DNA of 64,000 nt, from assembly GCA_026261815.1 (NCBI GenBank), contig JAMPIT010000059.1, positions 21,562,001 to 21,626,000 of the forward strand. Direction: 5' to 3'. This stretch comes from Monarcha castaneiventris obscurior (lineage: Eukaryota; Chordata; Aves; Passeriformes; Monarchidae). Made by a program: the position numbers and the translations under genes. The notes beneath the pieces were generated by a model. The model saw only the letters and a list, made by a program, of their open reading frames with translations, searched no databases and had not been told where the DNA came from. Shown here piece by piece: positions 25,160 to 38,518 of the stretch (position 1 is its first letter; the number at the start of each line of letters is the position of its first letter).

Positions 25160-28100
25160 CATCCTCACTGCCAGAAATAATCTCACAAGAGTCCATAAGG
25201 CAGCAGGCTCTCAGTGTAAATATTTAAACTTTTAATAACAAAATGTTTAGGCAAGCTCATAAATCCATGTGTGGCATAACTACCCAACATCTACCCTGAC
25301 ATTGCTAATTTTGGTTTGTGTGGACAGAAGGAAGGCTCAGGTAAATACTGCAGAGCATTTTATTCCATACTCTGTCTTTCTGTCGGGTCAGAATTGCTAA
25401 GCCTTGCAGAGACACTCTGTTAATGTCAGAATAACTTTTTTCTGTCTGAAAAGGTACAGCACAAGTAACACATATGCAAAGTTGTTCCTTCAGCGAGTGT
25501 TATTAGTCAACAGTTTTCCATAAAAAGATAAGTGAAAAAATAATACAAACACAGCCCAAATTTCAACATTTCCAGGGGTGAAGATGACCATGAAGGTTCT
25601 GAGAAATGACCATTTTGTAGATGAGGCTGGTGCTCTTTTTCCCTCCTCCCCACCATTACAACATATCTTTCCCACAGCCCGGGGCACAGCTTCTGAAAGA
25701 GGAAAGTTTCACAACAGACGCCGGCATACCACTCACCGGCCTGGGAGGGCAGAAACGGTGCAGGAAATGAAACTATTTTAAGTTCACAAGTTTTCTAATA
25801 TAGAGCTGAATATAGATACATACCATCTAGCTGCAAGAAAAGAAAATAAATGTAGAGTTGATTGGGTTCATGCAATGCAATGAGAGACAGAAAAACTCAG
25901 AGCACAGAATTTATGGGGTTTTAAATCACTTCACAGGTAGCCAAACCAGTTGATATTCCATGTGTATTACGTTCTGTAAAGTGAATTTACAAATAATTTC
26001 TTTTCTTTTTTATTCTTCTTTCTTCCCCTAACAAACTCGATGAGCTTCGGGCAATCTAACGAAATGAGACCCTTGTAGGTCACCAGGTCATCACTAACCC
26101 TGGTGTTGTAATACCTTTGAAGTACTGCAGCAAAACTCATTTAAACATCTAAGGCCAGCTATCAGGTTGCACTGGCAGAGTTCTCAATATCTACAAATTT
26201 AGGATGATTGTAGGCTCTGACCTAATTAACAGCAGAACTGGAAACAGGCTGCTCCATACAAGATCTGCATACAAGCAGGTGCTCAGGCATGCTTGGAATT
26301 TCAATCAGAACCAGAAAAGGCTTCCTAAGGCACAGAAATGTTTGCCACCACCCTGAAAGTAACAGTTCTGAGGCCAAAAGGAAAGAGTAGGAGATCATCA
26401 ACATTGTCTTTCAACATTTGAGATTCTACCTGCATACCAAGGGTAATGTGAAACATGTCTGGTACAAGCCTAAGCAAGGAGGAAAGAGGATTCAGAGGGC
26501 ATTCTGCTCCTTCCAGACCTAAACACAAACAGGTTTTCAACTCAATTTTAACAACAGATTCTCTAAGGATGAATGATCTGGGCTACCAGGACTTCTTCAA
26601 GCTGTGTCTATTGTATGAAACCAACAACTGCACGGTATAAGGAACTGGGTCTACCTCATGTGGATTTGGCTTGCTTTATCACCTTAAAAAGAATTTGACA
26701 CAAAGAATCCCCATATTACAGAATGCAAGCCACAGCTCCAGAGAAAGCTGTTCCCTTCCTGCACACTGGCCACTGCAAAGGGAGACACAGGAACTCCAAA
26801 TGAACATAACCTTTTCAATATAGTGACAAACCCTGTAAAAGTGAAAGTGCAAAGCCGCAAAATAATTTGCTATGGGATTGCCCTGGTCATGCTAAAAGAA
26901 AGGAGTGACACTTCTTTCTGAAGGAGAGATGGAAATAACTTCAGTAAACTGGATTTCAATGCCAGAATGTCAGTATGGAGACTAACAATAAGGAATAAAT
27001 TGCAAACTGTCAGTATCCTCAAAACTCAACACTACCAAGGCATTAGTTTTGTGTACTATAAAATAAATTTAGAAAAAGAAATCCTCCAAATTCATGACAA
27101 CTTAAAGTGGCACTCTTTCACAGAAGCACCAGTCTTATTATTAAAAGTAGTTGTGGTGTTTATTCCACTGTACACAATAAAAATGCCTGATCCAGGATTA
27201 CATTTTTCTGTTCTTCATTAAATTTTTCCTTGAATTTATTCCTTAAATTTTACACACTGATTCCTGGCATAGTTTAAAGGACAGTCCCACCTATCTCAAT
27301 TACTCATTCTGGTGCGTTCAGTATTAAGCAGGGTTTTCTCACAGGAGTGCAGTGGACTTTTATTGCAGCAACAGAGACTCAGCACAATGATCTGAATGAA
27401 AAAGGAAGGAACACCTCACAGACGCAGTCAACCCTCTGACTTCCATCCTGCATTTATTTTAAGAACTGTAGTAACTTATTCTACCTCACCTGTGGTAGGA
27501 AAAAGGTGTTTTACACACAAGAACTTCAGTGCCACGGCATTATTCGATAAATATTTTCACAGCTTCTCAAGCAAGCAACTGTCTTGCTCTGATCAGTGTG
27601 TCAAAAGTAAAGCTTACATAGATGGAAATGAAGATTCAAGTATAAACAGCAGGTGATCTGCACCCATCCAGTAAAACTAGCAAGAGAATTAATCAGTATT
27701 CTGGTAAGGAATCTGCAAGTGAGAGAGGCAGTATGGAAGAGCATCCTAGAGACCATCCCAGCAGCTCTAAAAAAGTTTGCCATTTTAAGTGATTCAGCCT
27801 TCCTGTGTCTTCAATAAAGAAAAGTAAAATTTAAGAAGTACAACAGTGATGTGGACAATATTTAATCAGTATTATTTTAAAGGAACCAGACGTTGTCATG
27901 ACAAAAAAAGAACTTTACTCAGACATCTTCATTTTATATATTCTTCTTTTTGTGTGCACCAACAGATTAGAATAGAAAGTCTTTAAAGAGTCAAATGGAT
28001 GCAAATAGAAGCTGTTTACAGTGAGTGGTCTGAAGTGACTGCAGGAAAACTCATTATTACTCACTGTTGACAATGGTAGCCATGAGGTGTTCCAGGAATG

Positions 28101-28879
28101 GAAAGGAAAATAATTAGGATTTGCTGATATGGGTGAAGTCATTCACGTATAAGAATGTATTCCAAAAGGCAAGATGCAAAAGATGAAATTGTTCATTAGA
28201 GAGTGAAAAACATCCTAAGAAATGACAGTGGGAAAAGATCATAACAGATCTCGAAGCTGTCATGAGATGGCTGGTCTGATATACTTCCTATGCTTAATCA
28301 GTATTTGCAAGGTAAAAACCAGAGAGCTTCATGCAGCAGAGCCGGGCTGAGCAAATTCAGGTCTCCCCACAGGTCTGTGAAACTCTGTTATGCAAGTTCT
28401 TTCCATTTTATATGCCTCAGTTATTCACTACTTCCAATGTACCAAGCACACAGGAAATTTTCTCTGTATCCAAATGAATGTAGTTGCCAGCTAAAATTAA
28501 TTATTTTCTCCAGCAAAGGAAGTAAACCAGAGATAGAGACTTCTGCTTTGAGGTACACATTTGCACCTCCCACTTGTTGGGGGAGGTTGTGGGGGTGTAA
28601 ACTATCACAGAATTTCTTAACTCATGAGAGGATTTCAGCTCAGTGCAACCAAAGATGTGGCTGATGGTCAAGGAACAAAAGCAGCCCCATCCTCACAGAT
28701 GTGCTGCACTTGGGCATTAAGTGTGTGCCTCCTGGGTTCCACCCATTCCTATAGCCCACAAAAGAAAAGATGATGTCATAAAATTTAACTCGTGTAAGAG
28801 AGGATTTAAAATAAACCAAAAGTAAGGATGGACCATTATTTTTTGAGATGCTGCAAATACACAAAAGAATCAGTGCCAG

Positions 28880-28910
28880 CTGGCAGGCTGGTGACCATGG
28901 AGCCTGCCAG
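28880..28910. repeat. 10-bp perfect inverted repeat (hairpin)
   Basis: CTGGCAGGCT (28880-28889) and AGCCTGCCAG (28901-28910) are exact reverse complements separated by 11 bases. A further partial copy, GGCAGGCTCTGCAG, lies about 40 bases downstream. The role is unknown; no flanking element was recognised. Confidence 0.85.
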
Positions 28911-30071
28911 AATAAACTATCCTGTGCCCTGGCACAAGGCTTTGGCAGGCTCTGCAGTGTCTATTGGAAGTATATTTCCCGTGAGCCTTGGCAGCACCAG
29001 GCAGTCTCTCACCTCATCTGCGTTCAGGCAGGAGTGAACACAGGGACAGGGGATGAAGGAGAACAGATGAGCACAGAGGGAAGCCCATGGTCACTCAGGG
29101 GTCTGGGACTACCTTGCAGCACGTGGTAGGACAAGAACTTGGATGGGAGCTGATTTCAAGAGAAGCCCTAAGATCCCAAGGCATGCAGGATTTGGGAGAA
29201 GGTTGAGGAAATGGCACAAGAGGGATTCTTAATGGTAGAGAGATGCCTGTGCCAACAGTTCACTAGAGAAGCTTCAGCACAATAAATCAATATATTTGAA
29301 AGAAGCTGTTGCTGTGATAAGGAATAGGACAATTGTGACAAATTGAAAGGGCAATGACCACAGAGCAGACACACAAAAGCCCCAGACAGGGGGAAATCAC
29401 CCTGCTAGGGACGAGAAGAGATGAAATTCTGGCCTGAGAGCCCCTGGGTGAGAGCAATCTTACCTACCTTGTTTTAGTTTGGAAACTGGGAGGTGGGGGG
29501 CTCAAGGGGAAAGAAGATAAAAGAGGGAGTAAACTGCTCAAAGTAGCACAGCAATCCTTGATTCATACAAACAAATTTTGGTCTGTGTTCCAAACTCCAT
29601 AGAGAACAAGAATAAGTGCTTGTGACTGCTTGCTGCCTTGCAAAGATTTGGGAGGTCCTGGAAACAGCTAGATTGGGTCTGGTACTGAACAGGAGTTAAA
29701 ACCATGGAGTTTTGTACTATTGAACTTCTCTCTACCAAGCCTTTCTCATCTGTGCTTTTTTTCTTTCCCATTATCTCAGCTAATGAAGAATTGTCCATTA
29801 TACTGCTCCAGTCCCAAAGCAGTTGCCCAAGAGGAACAGAGGTGAAACAATCTCCAGTACTGAAAAAAACCACATATATTGGCAGACAGCAATGGATTAA
29901 ATACAAGCACAGGGTTCATCTGTTTTTCCATTCACTCTAGTATTTAATTCTATTAAGGTTATTTTAAATACAGAGCTATCACTCACTGCTGTAGTGGGAT
30001 ATTTTTTGAAGTAATTCCAGAATATTTTCACTGTGCTGCTTTTTTGATTTTTTTCACTCTAATGGGAAAGC

Positions 30072-30083
30072 CACACACACACA
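30072..30083. repeat. Short (CA)6 repeat
   Basis: Six CA units on the plus strand, followed by an interrupted CA/AT continuation to about 30098. Confidence 0.85.
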
Positions 30084-33000
30084 AACACACATATGCATGC
30101 CTCAGTTTTATGAAAACATTTCCATTCTTTTATGTCCTCAAGGACTTGGCAAACAGGCAGATTTTTCAAGCAGAGGAATGGCCAGGCAGCAGCTTTTAGG
30201 TTTATGGACACAAAGGCCAGTGACATAAGGCACATACACTCTGTATCACAACTGCCTGCTACTGAATTTTTCACAGTGGGTCAGTGGCTTGATTACATAA
30301 ATAGTGGAAATAAGAGATCAAACAATTCCCAACCGAGCCAATCTATTAATAAAATAAAGTTTTGTTGTGTATTAAAAATCAGGAATTGGCAAAAGATAAT
30401 CTAGGAAGGTTCTGGGCTTAAAAGACAGCACAAACCCAAATTTGAAGTTTCTGGCTCCAGTAAAATTGGCTTAAATCAATTTTCATTATCTAAAATTTTT
30501 TGAAATATGCCCAGCTTCACTGAACACCTGGTATTTAGGATTCTGGCCATACAAAGAGGAAAGGAAGTAACTTAGAGAACTTGTTTCTAACTCACACTTC
30601 TCATTTTTACTTTGCTTCAAAGAAATGCTCAGATCATTTTCATTGCTGTCTTATCTGAGTTATGATAAACATGTCCAGGAACAGTCAGCTAATTATCTTC
30701 AGTGGGCAATTAGGAGCACTGAGTAACGTGATTTTCTCCACCAATGGTAGATGTCAAGGCTTTTCATTTAGGCTTTTAAGTTTGCTTAAGATACTTGGCA
30801 AGAGCTGCAACACTACATTTTCAGTTTTTGTAAAACCTACAGAACAGAGCAAAATCTTTTATGTAACAATGATGTGTTTCAAAGCACTGCTAGGCCTTTG
30901 GTGCAAGGACCTTCACAGATGATGAGTCAAGGCTTCAAATACCATCAGAGCCAGGCACGTAACTGTAACTCAATGCAAATAGATGTCAACCACAGCTAAG
31001 TTACAATCCCCTACCTAGGCCCAGGTCACACTGAAGGCATAAAAAGAAGCAACAAAAAGGTAGGAGTTAAAGCATCTTCTGTAACAGTTAGTTGAATATC
31101 TTAATGAGATGGTTTGTAATGATTTATTGCTCAGCCTAGGTAATTCAACAAAAAAGTCAGGGTTTCATTTGCAGTCTAGGAAATAAAAGTTCAGGTGCAA
31201 ATATGTAGCTATCTTAAGATGCAATAACATTACACAGTTTTCCTGGAAGCACGGTAAGGGAATTGTAAATTGCCACCACACTTTGTCAGAGGGAATCCTT
31301 AGATAGTACCTGCGAGGTACCCTGTGCAGTCTTGAAGTGCTCCACGACCATTGAGGTAGCAGCTGGTTGAAAAACAAAACATACTCTGATCTTTGCTTTA
31401 TTCTTGACATGCATGATATCTTCCTTTAGGCTACTTCATGTATTGTTCTGTGCAAAAAAATTGGGTGATTTTTATGAAACAGAAATACTCTGTTGAGCAA
31501 AAAAAGTTTTAATTTTTAATTTTCCTTTAAGATGATATGAGGAAATTATTTCTGAAGCAGTACAAGTTATATGTACAGTTGAAACGGAAAATAGAAACAT
31601 TGTTCCAAGAGAAAGAGGAAACGGCCTCAAAATACTTAATGAATTTTCCATGCATTGCTCCATCTGACCAGCTGCATTACTCACACCATACAACATGCAC
31701 TGCACCTTCTCACTTCCCAAAACTGTGCATACTTTAAGCAAAAGAAAATGAAACTCATGTAAAGTTAAGAAATTGCAAGCCCCTGAACACCAGTCTATCA
31801 CAGGTCTAAATAATGAATCTTATCAATCACACTTGTAGCAATGCTAAATTTGGAGAAGATCTTGCTCTTAGCTTAAACAGACGTTAGTGAGTGATTTGTC
31901 TTTGACATTCAATGTTATTTTTTTATTTCACTGCTGGAGTACTTCATAGGAGAAATATCTGTACAAAAATTGTACTTGTTAGCTAGGACAACGCACACAA
32001 GCCAGTTGTTGAGGCCAACAATACCCCTGAAGCAATGCTTCAGCGCTAGACTGCGGAAATAGCAGAGCAACCCAAATGAACCCAGAATTTCAAGGGAGCG
32101 CTCTTTATATCCCTCTAATTGGGTGGACACATCAATCCTTGTTAGAGCACCTCAGTGATTCATTTGTTGTTTACTGAGGCATGTGCTGGAAGAGTCCACT
32201 GGCATGCCTTTAAGGGTCACAGAGAAGCTTCTTCCATTGAAATTAAAAATCTAGTTGTCTTTAGCAGCTTTTTAATAAACAGGATTTCCATTTGACCCAC
32301 ATTAGAAGCTTGCTTTGTTGAGATTTAGAAAGAAATGTTTGTCCTTGCAAAAGGGCAGAGGGAGCTGTTAATATTCAGATTAGATTTTTGCAGTGATTAT
32401 GTATTATTAGCACTTCAGTTTCTGATCAAAATTCATATAGTTTCTTCCCTGTCTCAAGAAGTTCTTCTCAAGGAGTCACCTTCCTTCCTCTCAGGTTTTA
32501 TACCTACTGGAGTCTTTTTAACAAACAGCTTTTCAATCAGACATGCTAATGCAGGTAAGGAGCTGCAGTGCTCCAAGGCCTCATCAGGCACAGGCTTGTA
32601 CAAGACCACGCTGATCACGCTGCCTGGCTTTAACACCAGCTACACCAGGTGGTGGTAGTCATGTGGCTACCCAAAGCACAGCGTGGGCTAACTTTTTGTG
32701 TTTGCGGTGCTGCTTGCATGGTTTCTGCAGATTGCTGAGCTCTGAGCTGCCACACAGCTCTAGCCTGTGCCTTGAGTTAACCCAAAACCAGTGGTGCATC
32801 ACAGAGACATCCCAGCAGCACCAGCAGTGTAGATGTGCAAAAACATTCGCAGGCAGAAGGAGAAGGAAGCAGGTTTGATGCAGCAGCACAATTGTGCAGC
32901 TTGCCCAGCAGGAGCAGTGGGTAGTAAGCTCTCAGGCACAGCTCCTCACACCCCCAGTGCTGGGAAGCTTTGAAGCCACGTGGCATCGCCCAGGGGTGGT

Positions 33001-35101
33001 CAGGTCAGAAAGCTTTGTGAGAACACAGCTTCAAGTCAAAAACTGCTTTTTTTTCTGTCTGCTCTCCTTGACAGCTTTCAGCATTTATATCAGGGATGAT
33101 ATGCTAGCCATTCCCTTGTTATCTAAGTTACATCACATTTTATGGAAACTTCATTCTTTCACCCAATGTGAGTTTGCTTTACAGAAGCAAAACCACTAGA
33201 AAACAGGGGTCAGTGTCCTGCTCCCTTTAACAGAGGGAGCACTGTTTTTTTGCTTTAACCTGCATTTATGCTGACTATCAGTGCTAAAGGAATGACACTG
33301 GACCCATTAACACTTGTAGGATGGATTTAGTCCCTGTAGTGCCATTCATTTGTAGAAGTGTGCAAATGTAAGGCAGCAGAATCTCCATCATTACTGTCAT
33401 CTCCCATGTTGCCATTTAGTAATTGCTCAGCTTCCTAAGACTGAAGAGGGTCTGTTAGATTTTACAAGCATTTCTGAGGAGCTGTATGTGCAAAAAAAAA
33501 TCTTACAATGAAAGATAAAACTGGTATGATTACCACTGATTTTTTAATATGTTGCTTTTATTCAATTTAGTTCAATCAAAAAGAATGGAACAAGGACACT
33601 TAGGCAAAGCAATACTGAAATTGGTAGTGAAACATGCAGTTGAAAGGCAGAACCATGGGGCACAGAGCAGTGTAACATATTGTGTCCACACTAGTGGAAG
33701 GAATAGGGCAAAATGCATGTGAAATTCTACAGGAGGTGGTTAAAATTCACAGAAGGATAAAATTAGCTCCCACAGAGCTTCCTCATGAATGTGGCTATGG
33801 CGCTGCTGTGAACAGAGCCAACTCCTGCACTTCTAAAGCTACCAAATGCATGATGGACAGACTCCCACTTTTATGGCTGCAATATAAACAAGCAGAAAGC
33901 TGTAGATCTGATGGATGAGGCTGGTCCAACTATTCTCCATTTCCAGATAAAATCAGAAAATACATTTACTTGCAGTTGGTTTCTCAAAAATCCCATCAAT
34001 AGGCCTTTCTTTTTACTGCATTGCCTCAGGACATGGTAAAAAAGACTTCTCCGGGAGTTTAGGGAGGCAGGAAGTGTCCAATGAGTTACTGCATGAAAAG
34101 ACAATATGATTGCTGGGCTCACCTCATAAAACACAGCTTTACACTAGAATAGCACACTTACCTTTCTGTCCTGACAAACTGTCTCATTTTTGGCTAACAG
34201 TGCTAACTTCCCCTCCCTTGAGCAAGTGGTACTGTTTTCCTGCAGCCAAATGGCTGACACAGGAGACATAAATACAAAACCCCTGTACAAAATGAAGTGC
34301 AGATTTACAGCTGTTTCATAAATATGCTAAGTGAGAAATCATAAATTATGCTGAGCAGCTTTCCACAGGATAAGACATTTCAGAAAAAGTGCTAAGTTCC
34401 TGTTTACGATAAAAAGGATTTCTTAAACCAGCACTGGTGTAGCAATTTGTTATGTGCAACATGTTTTGATTGCTGCTTTACTGAACTAATTCTATCAAGG
34501 AGTACAGCCTGTAGTCTGAACGATCTGTTTTATAGTGGGAATCAAGAATTACAGATTAAACCATCAAGCTAGAATACCCTTTATCTTTTGAAGCGAACAA
34601 TAAGTGACTCTTATATTAAAAATAAAAAAGAAACAAAAACCCCACAACTCCTTTGAAGAGATCATAAATATATATTAGTAATTAAAATATAGGCACCTTG
34701 ATTAAAACTGATGGAAATCCCCCCAAACTCCCTCCAACCAGCATTAAGCAAACACTAAGAAACTTGAAAGTATGAGCTCAAGTTTCCAGTTCAACATAAT
34801 AGTTTTATAATAGCAACCTACTCACTATTTTAATTATTCAAATCAAAAGGCAACATAAAAGAAGAATGTAGGGAGCCTTCTGCAACTCCGTTGCAGTTCC
34901 AGGATCACAATATCCCTTGAAAGGTCTGGCTTCTGGCCAAGACACCAGAGTCCAATGGTCAGAGGCATCCCTTTACTCATCATACCAATTTACTCACACC
35001 TGAGTTTTACACATCGATTTTCACTCAGATGTAAACAAAAGGATTGCATGATAAACCATAAGGGTTATTGCTTGCTTCAACAGGAAACTACTTTAAAAGG
35101 G

Positions 35102-35120
35102 AAAAAAAAAAAAAAAAAAA
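35102..35120. repeat. A19 homopolymer tract
   Basis: Nineteen consecutive A followed by G and a second A-run. It is T-rich in BASP1 sense. No flanking LINE or SINE body was recognised. Confidence 0.9.
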
Positions 35121-36540
35121 GAAAAAAAGCAAGCTTAAGATTTGAGTCAGTCTTCATTTACAAAAAATACATGTGGATGTAAGAGATGCAGACTGTCATT
35201 AAAGGTCACAGTCTGAGTTAACTCAGTTCTGATTTCCCACACTGGAACTCTCTTGCTAGACATACAGTGGTCTTTGGGTATGTTTAGCCTTTCGTGACTG
35301 AAGTAATTCACTTACTATATTTAAAAACAAGTGCATTTTGTTGGAAGACTTCACAATTGGGTTTAAAGCGCAATTATTTTTTAAATTTCATAATGTGAAG
35401 TTTCCATGTTCTAGTCATAAGACGAATCATCTTACAAATGTGGGTTTAGATGACAAACATGCTTAGATGAAAAACATTAAAAATCTTTAAAATCTTGGAA
35501 TGAAGGTGTATTTAGGTGAAATAGCTTTCTGTCAAGTGGGACAGCCACTGCCAGCTCCTCTTGCAGCTGGTCTGGCTCTGAGCTGAGCCTTGTGTGAGGT
35601 GATTCAGTTCACTGAGCTGTGAGGAAAGGAGCCCAGCCAGAAGTAAAACAAAACAAGCACGGGAGAGCATGAAGCCAGCCCACCCCATGGAGCTGCTGAT
35701 TCAGCTCAGCCATCCTACCCGCACCTTTGAGGTGGAAGTATCTAACACCATAGATGGGATTCGCTCTCAAATGAGGAAAAAAATCACACACATTGTCATG
35801 TAGATTTTAAATGTTCACACTATGTTTTTTGTCTCTAATGTAAAGCAGTGGGACCAGCTCTGTGGTAAGATTCATGCCAGGCAGTTACTTGGCAGTTGGG
35901 GACTTGAACATCTTCCCAGTAACTCCTACAAATAAAATACTGCAAAACAGCATAAGGAGTACATATTTAATTATGAATTCAAACAAAGACATTTTCTGTA
36001 TGCTAGAACTACATGGTAAAAACCTGTACAATCCCCCAAAAGACTGGTATTTATGGCATTTTTATGTAAGCTTTCACGGTTGAACAGGCAAAAAATTTGC
36101 CGCCCTTTGCTTAAAGAGAGTCACTTTTTCTATAAAAAAGCATGTTCCAATTCTTCCCTACCCATTTTAGACTTGAGCCTGAGCTTTCAACACCTCAGTG
36201 AGGGCTCAGAGCAGAGACATTCTCTTGCCAGTTGGTAGTTTGTATAGCACAGAGTAGCCAGCTCCATCAGTAGAGGCTGAGCCTGACCCAACCAAAACAT
36301 GATAAGGGTCTGCTGAATACGTTTTATAGGAGACAAGACTAATACCCCAGTTAAAGTCAGCCAGAGCAAAGGTTTGCATCCTGACTGTCCATGTTACATA
36401 TGTTTTCCTTTAATTAACAAGGATTAGTCCATAAGCTTTGAGGAATATTGCATGGTTTAGGTATTAAACCTAGAAACTCTTATGAATTATACTGTTTATT
36501 AAGAGGCTAGTTACCTTAAAGTAGAAAATGGAAATGTTTT

Positions 36541-36945
36541 TACTATCATGGAATAGTTTGAGTTGGAAGAGACATTAAAGATGATCTAGTTCCAAAGCCC
36601 CTGCCACGGGCAAGAACACCTTGAGGCTCAAAGCCTCAACCAACCTGGCCTTGAACACCGCCAGGGATGAGGCATCCACAGCCCCTATGGGCAATCTCTT
36701 CCAGTGCCTCACCACCCTCACAGCAAAGAATTTCTTCCTAATATCTAATCTAAATCTACTCTTTCAGTTTAAAGCCATTTCCCCCTGTCCTATCCCTACA
36801 TGCCCTTGTAAAAAGTCCCTCTCTTGCTTCCTTGTAGGCCACTTCAGGCACTGGAAGGTGCTCTAAGGTCTTCCCGTAGCCTTCTCTTCTCCAGGCTGAA
36901 CAACCCCAACTCTCTCAGCTCGTCCTCATAGGAGAGGATGTTGCA
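36541..36945 (-). mobile_element. CR1 LINE 3' fragment, about 400 bp
   Basis: The plus strand reads as the reverse complement of the CR1 3' region. It starts with ATCATGGAATAGTTTGAG and TTGGAAGAGACATTAAAGATGATCTAG-type sequence (3' terminus), continues through the familiar ACCTTGAGGCTCAAAGCC and CAGCAAAGAATTTCTTCCTA segments, and ends near CTCAGCTCGTCCTCATAGGAGAGG. The element is therefore oriented on the minus strand, in BASP1 sense. It is clearly better preserved than the CR1 copy near 61-63 kb, so probably younger. Its 5' end is truncated at about 36945. The 81-codon frame at 36621-36866 on the plus strand is an antisense shadow. Confidence 0.93.
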
Positions 36946-38497
36946 GATAGTAGTCTCAAAAACATACACTAATCCTGAAACACAAACTTGAGTGTTGATT
37001 TTAAAATTCATGTTTATTTTTCTTGGCCTGTCTGTTCCGTAGAAAAGGTCTCTGTAAAAGTGACTAATTATGTCAGCCATGTCTGCCTGATACCTGTGAG
37101 ATATTTCTCTATGACAAATCAGACCAGCTCTGAGTTTAAGCATCGGCATGCACATAATACTTAAAGACAAAAGCTATTTCCTAGGACTTATCAGCCTGTA
37201 AATGAAGTTACAACATGTCATTTTTAGCCCTTCATCTTGCTTACCTGTTGCTTGCACTGCAGAGCCCTGTATGGCAGCTGATGAAAGAGGCTTGGTTAGA
37301 TTACTTGTGAGAAGTTTTTACCAAAACCAGATTGACCACCAAAACACAGCTGAAGGCAGCTCTGTTGCAGGACGCGGACTCAAAGCCAGGACAAGCAGTG
37401 AAACCCCCACAACCACTCCAACCCACAGCCCTCATTCAACAGCTCCCACGTGGAGATCTCCCACAGAGAAGAGGGCACTGCCTGTGTGTACACACTACTG
37501 CACACTCCCTACCTACCCTGGTGCATGCTACTGCATGGTAGTACACACTTGCAGAGCCCCGTACAGCTAGGGCACTCCTTCTCCTCACTGCCATAATTAC
37601 TAGGTGTGCTCTTTCTCATGTCTGTACATGAGAAAACTGAAAAGAAAAAATCCCATTTTGCACTACTTTGTGCCGGTTTATATGGGCTTATTAATATTAA
37701 CAAGACTTAATGACAGGGATTTTGTTTTCAACCAAAATAACCCTAACCTAAGGCATATTGTTTTCTGACCTATCTCGTCAATGTGAAAACTGCACTGCTG
37801 CACACACTTACCTTACACAGATTAAAGATATAATACTTCTTCCTCTTCAGACAGTAAAAACTCACCTTCAACATCGAGACTATTCAAATTAACCTACCAC
37901 TGGTTTCTCAAAGGAATCAAGGAGAAAGACAGGAAGAAAAGCAGACAGAAGACAGAACACTGGGATTTAATGTTCTGGTAAATACTTTTGTATTATGATT
38001 GCAAACACAAGCAGCGTTTTATACATTTATATACATATATCTGAACATCAATCCCAGTCATTGCTGCCCACTCAACCATCCAAATTACAGTGAAATTCTA
38101 GTGGCTCACAGCTCTGACTTTATTAGTGCAACTCAAGTAAATTCAAATCAGATACTCACTGATCAACATGAATAAAACCAGAATCAAGCGCACCACTCTA
38201 TTTCTGATAAACATGCCTCCCTCTCGGAAAGGATCACTTTAAAAAATGCCAACACACTGCTGTGCACAACTTGACATCCATACGTTGCTGAATAATCTAA
38301 CAATTAGTAGCTAAACGAAGGTGAGCATTCCCTCATCTCTAATAATACCAAGATATGGGCAGCTAGCCAAGAATCTGGTACATTAAACAGAAAAACACAG
38401 GAAAAATCTGCAAGTGCTTCTTGAGAGCACAACACTATTTTTCCAATAAGCACATAGGGAAACTAAATACCTCTTAGGTTGCCCTCAGGTAGGAAAA

Positions 38498-38518
38498 TGA
38501 TTGATTGATTGATTGATT
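38498..38518. repeat. (TGAT)5 microsatellite
   Basis: Five uninterrupted TGAT units plus one base on the plus strand. Confidence 0.93.

Larger units (their letters stand above)
16440..36540. other. Intron sequence without recognised genes
   Basis: About 20 kb of AT-rich non-coding sequence. Noted inside: a 16-bp tandem duplication (22231-22262), A14 at 25146-25159, a 10-bp inverted repeat (28880-28910), (CA)6 near 30072 and A19 at 35102-35120. Open frames do not exceed about 125 codons, overlap on both strands and show no recognised family. Confidence 0.55.

Noticed and set aside
36621..36866. Plus-strand 81-codon frame at the CR1 fragment
   Set aside because: It is the antisense strand of the CR1 3' region and recurs wherever that repeat occurs; not a gene.
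37738..37752. Telomere-like AACCCTAACCTAA
   Set aside because: Less than two full units; not an interstitial telomeric array.
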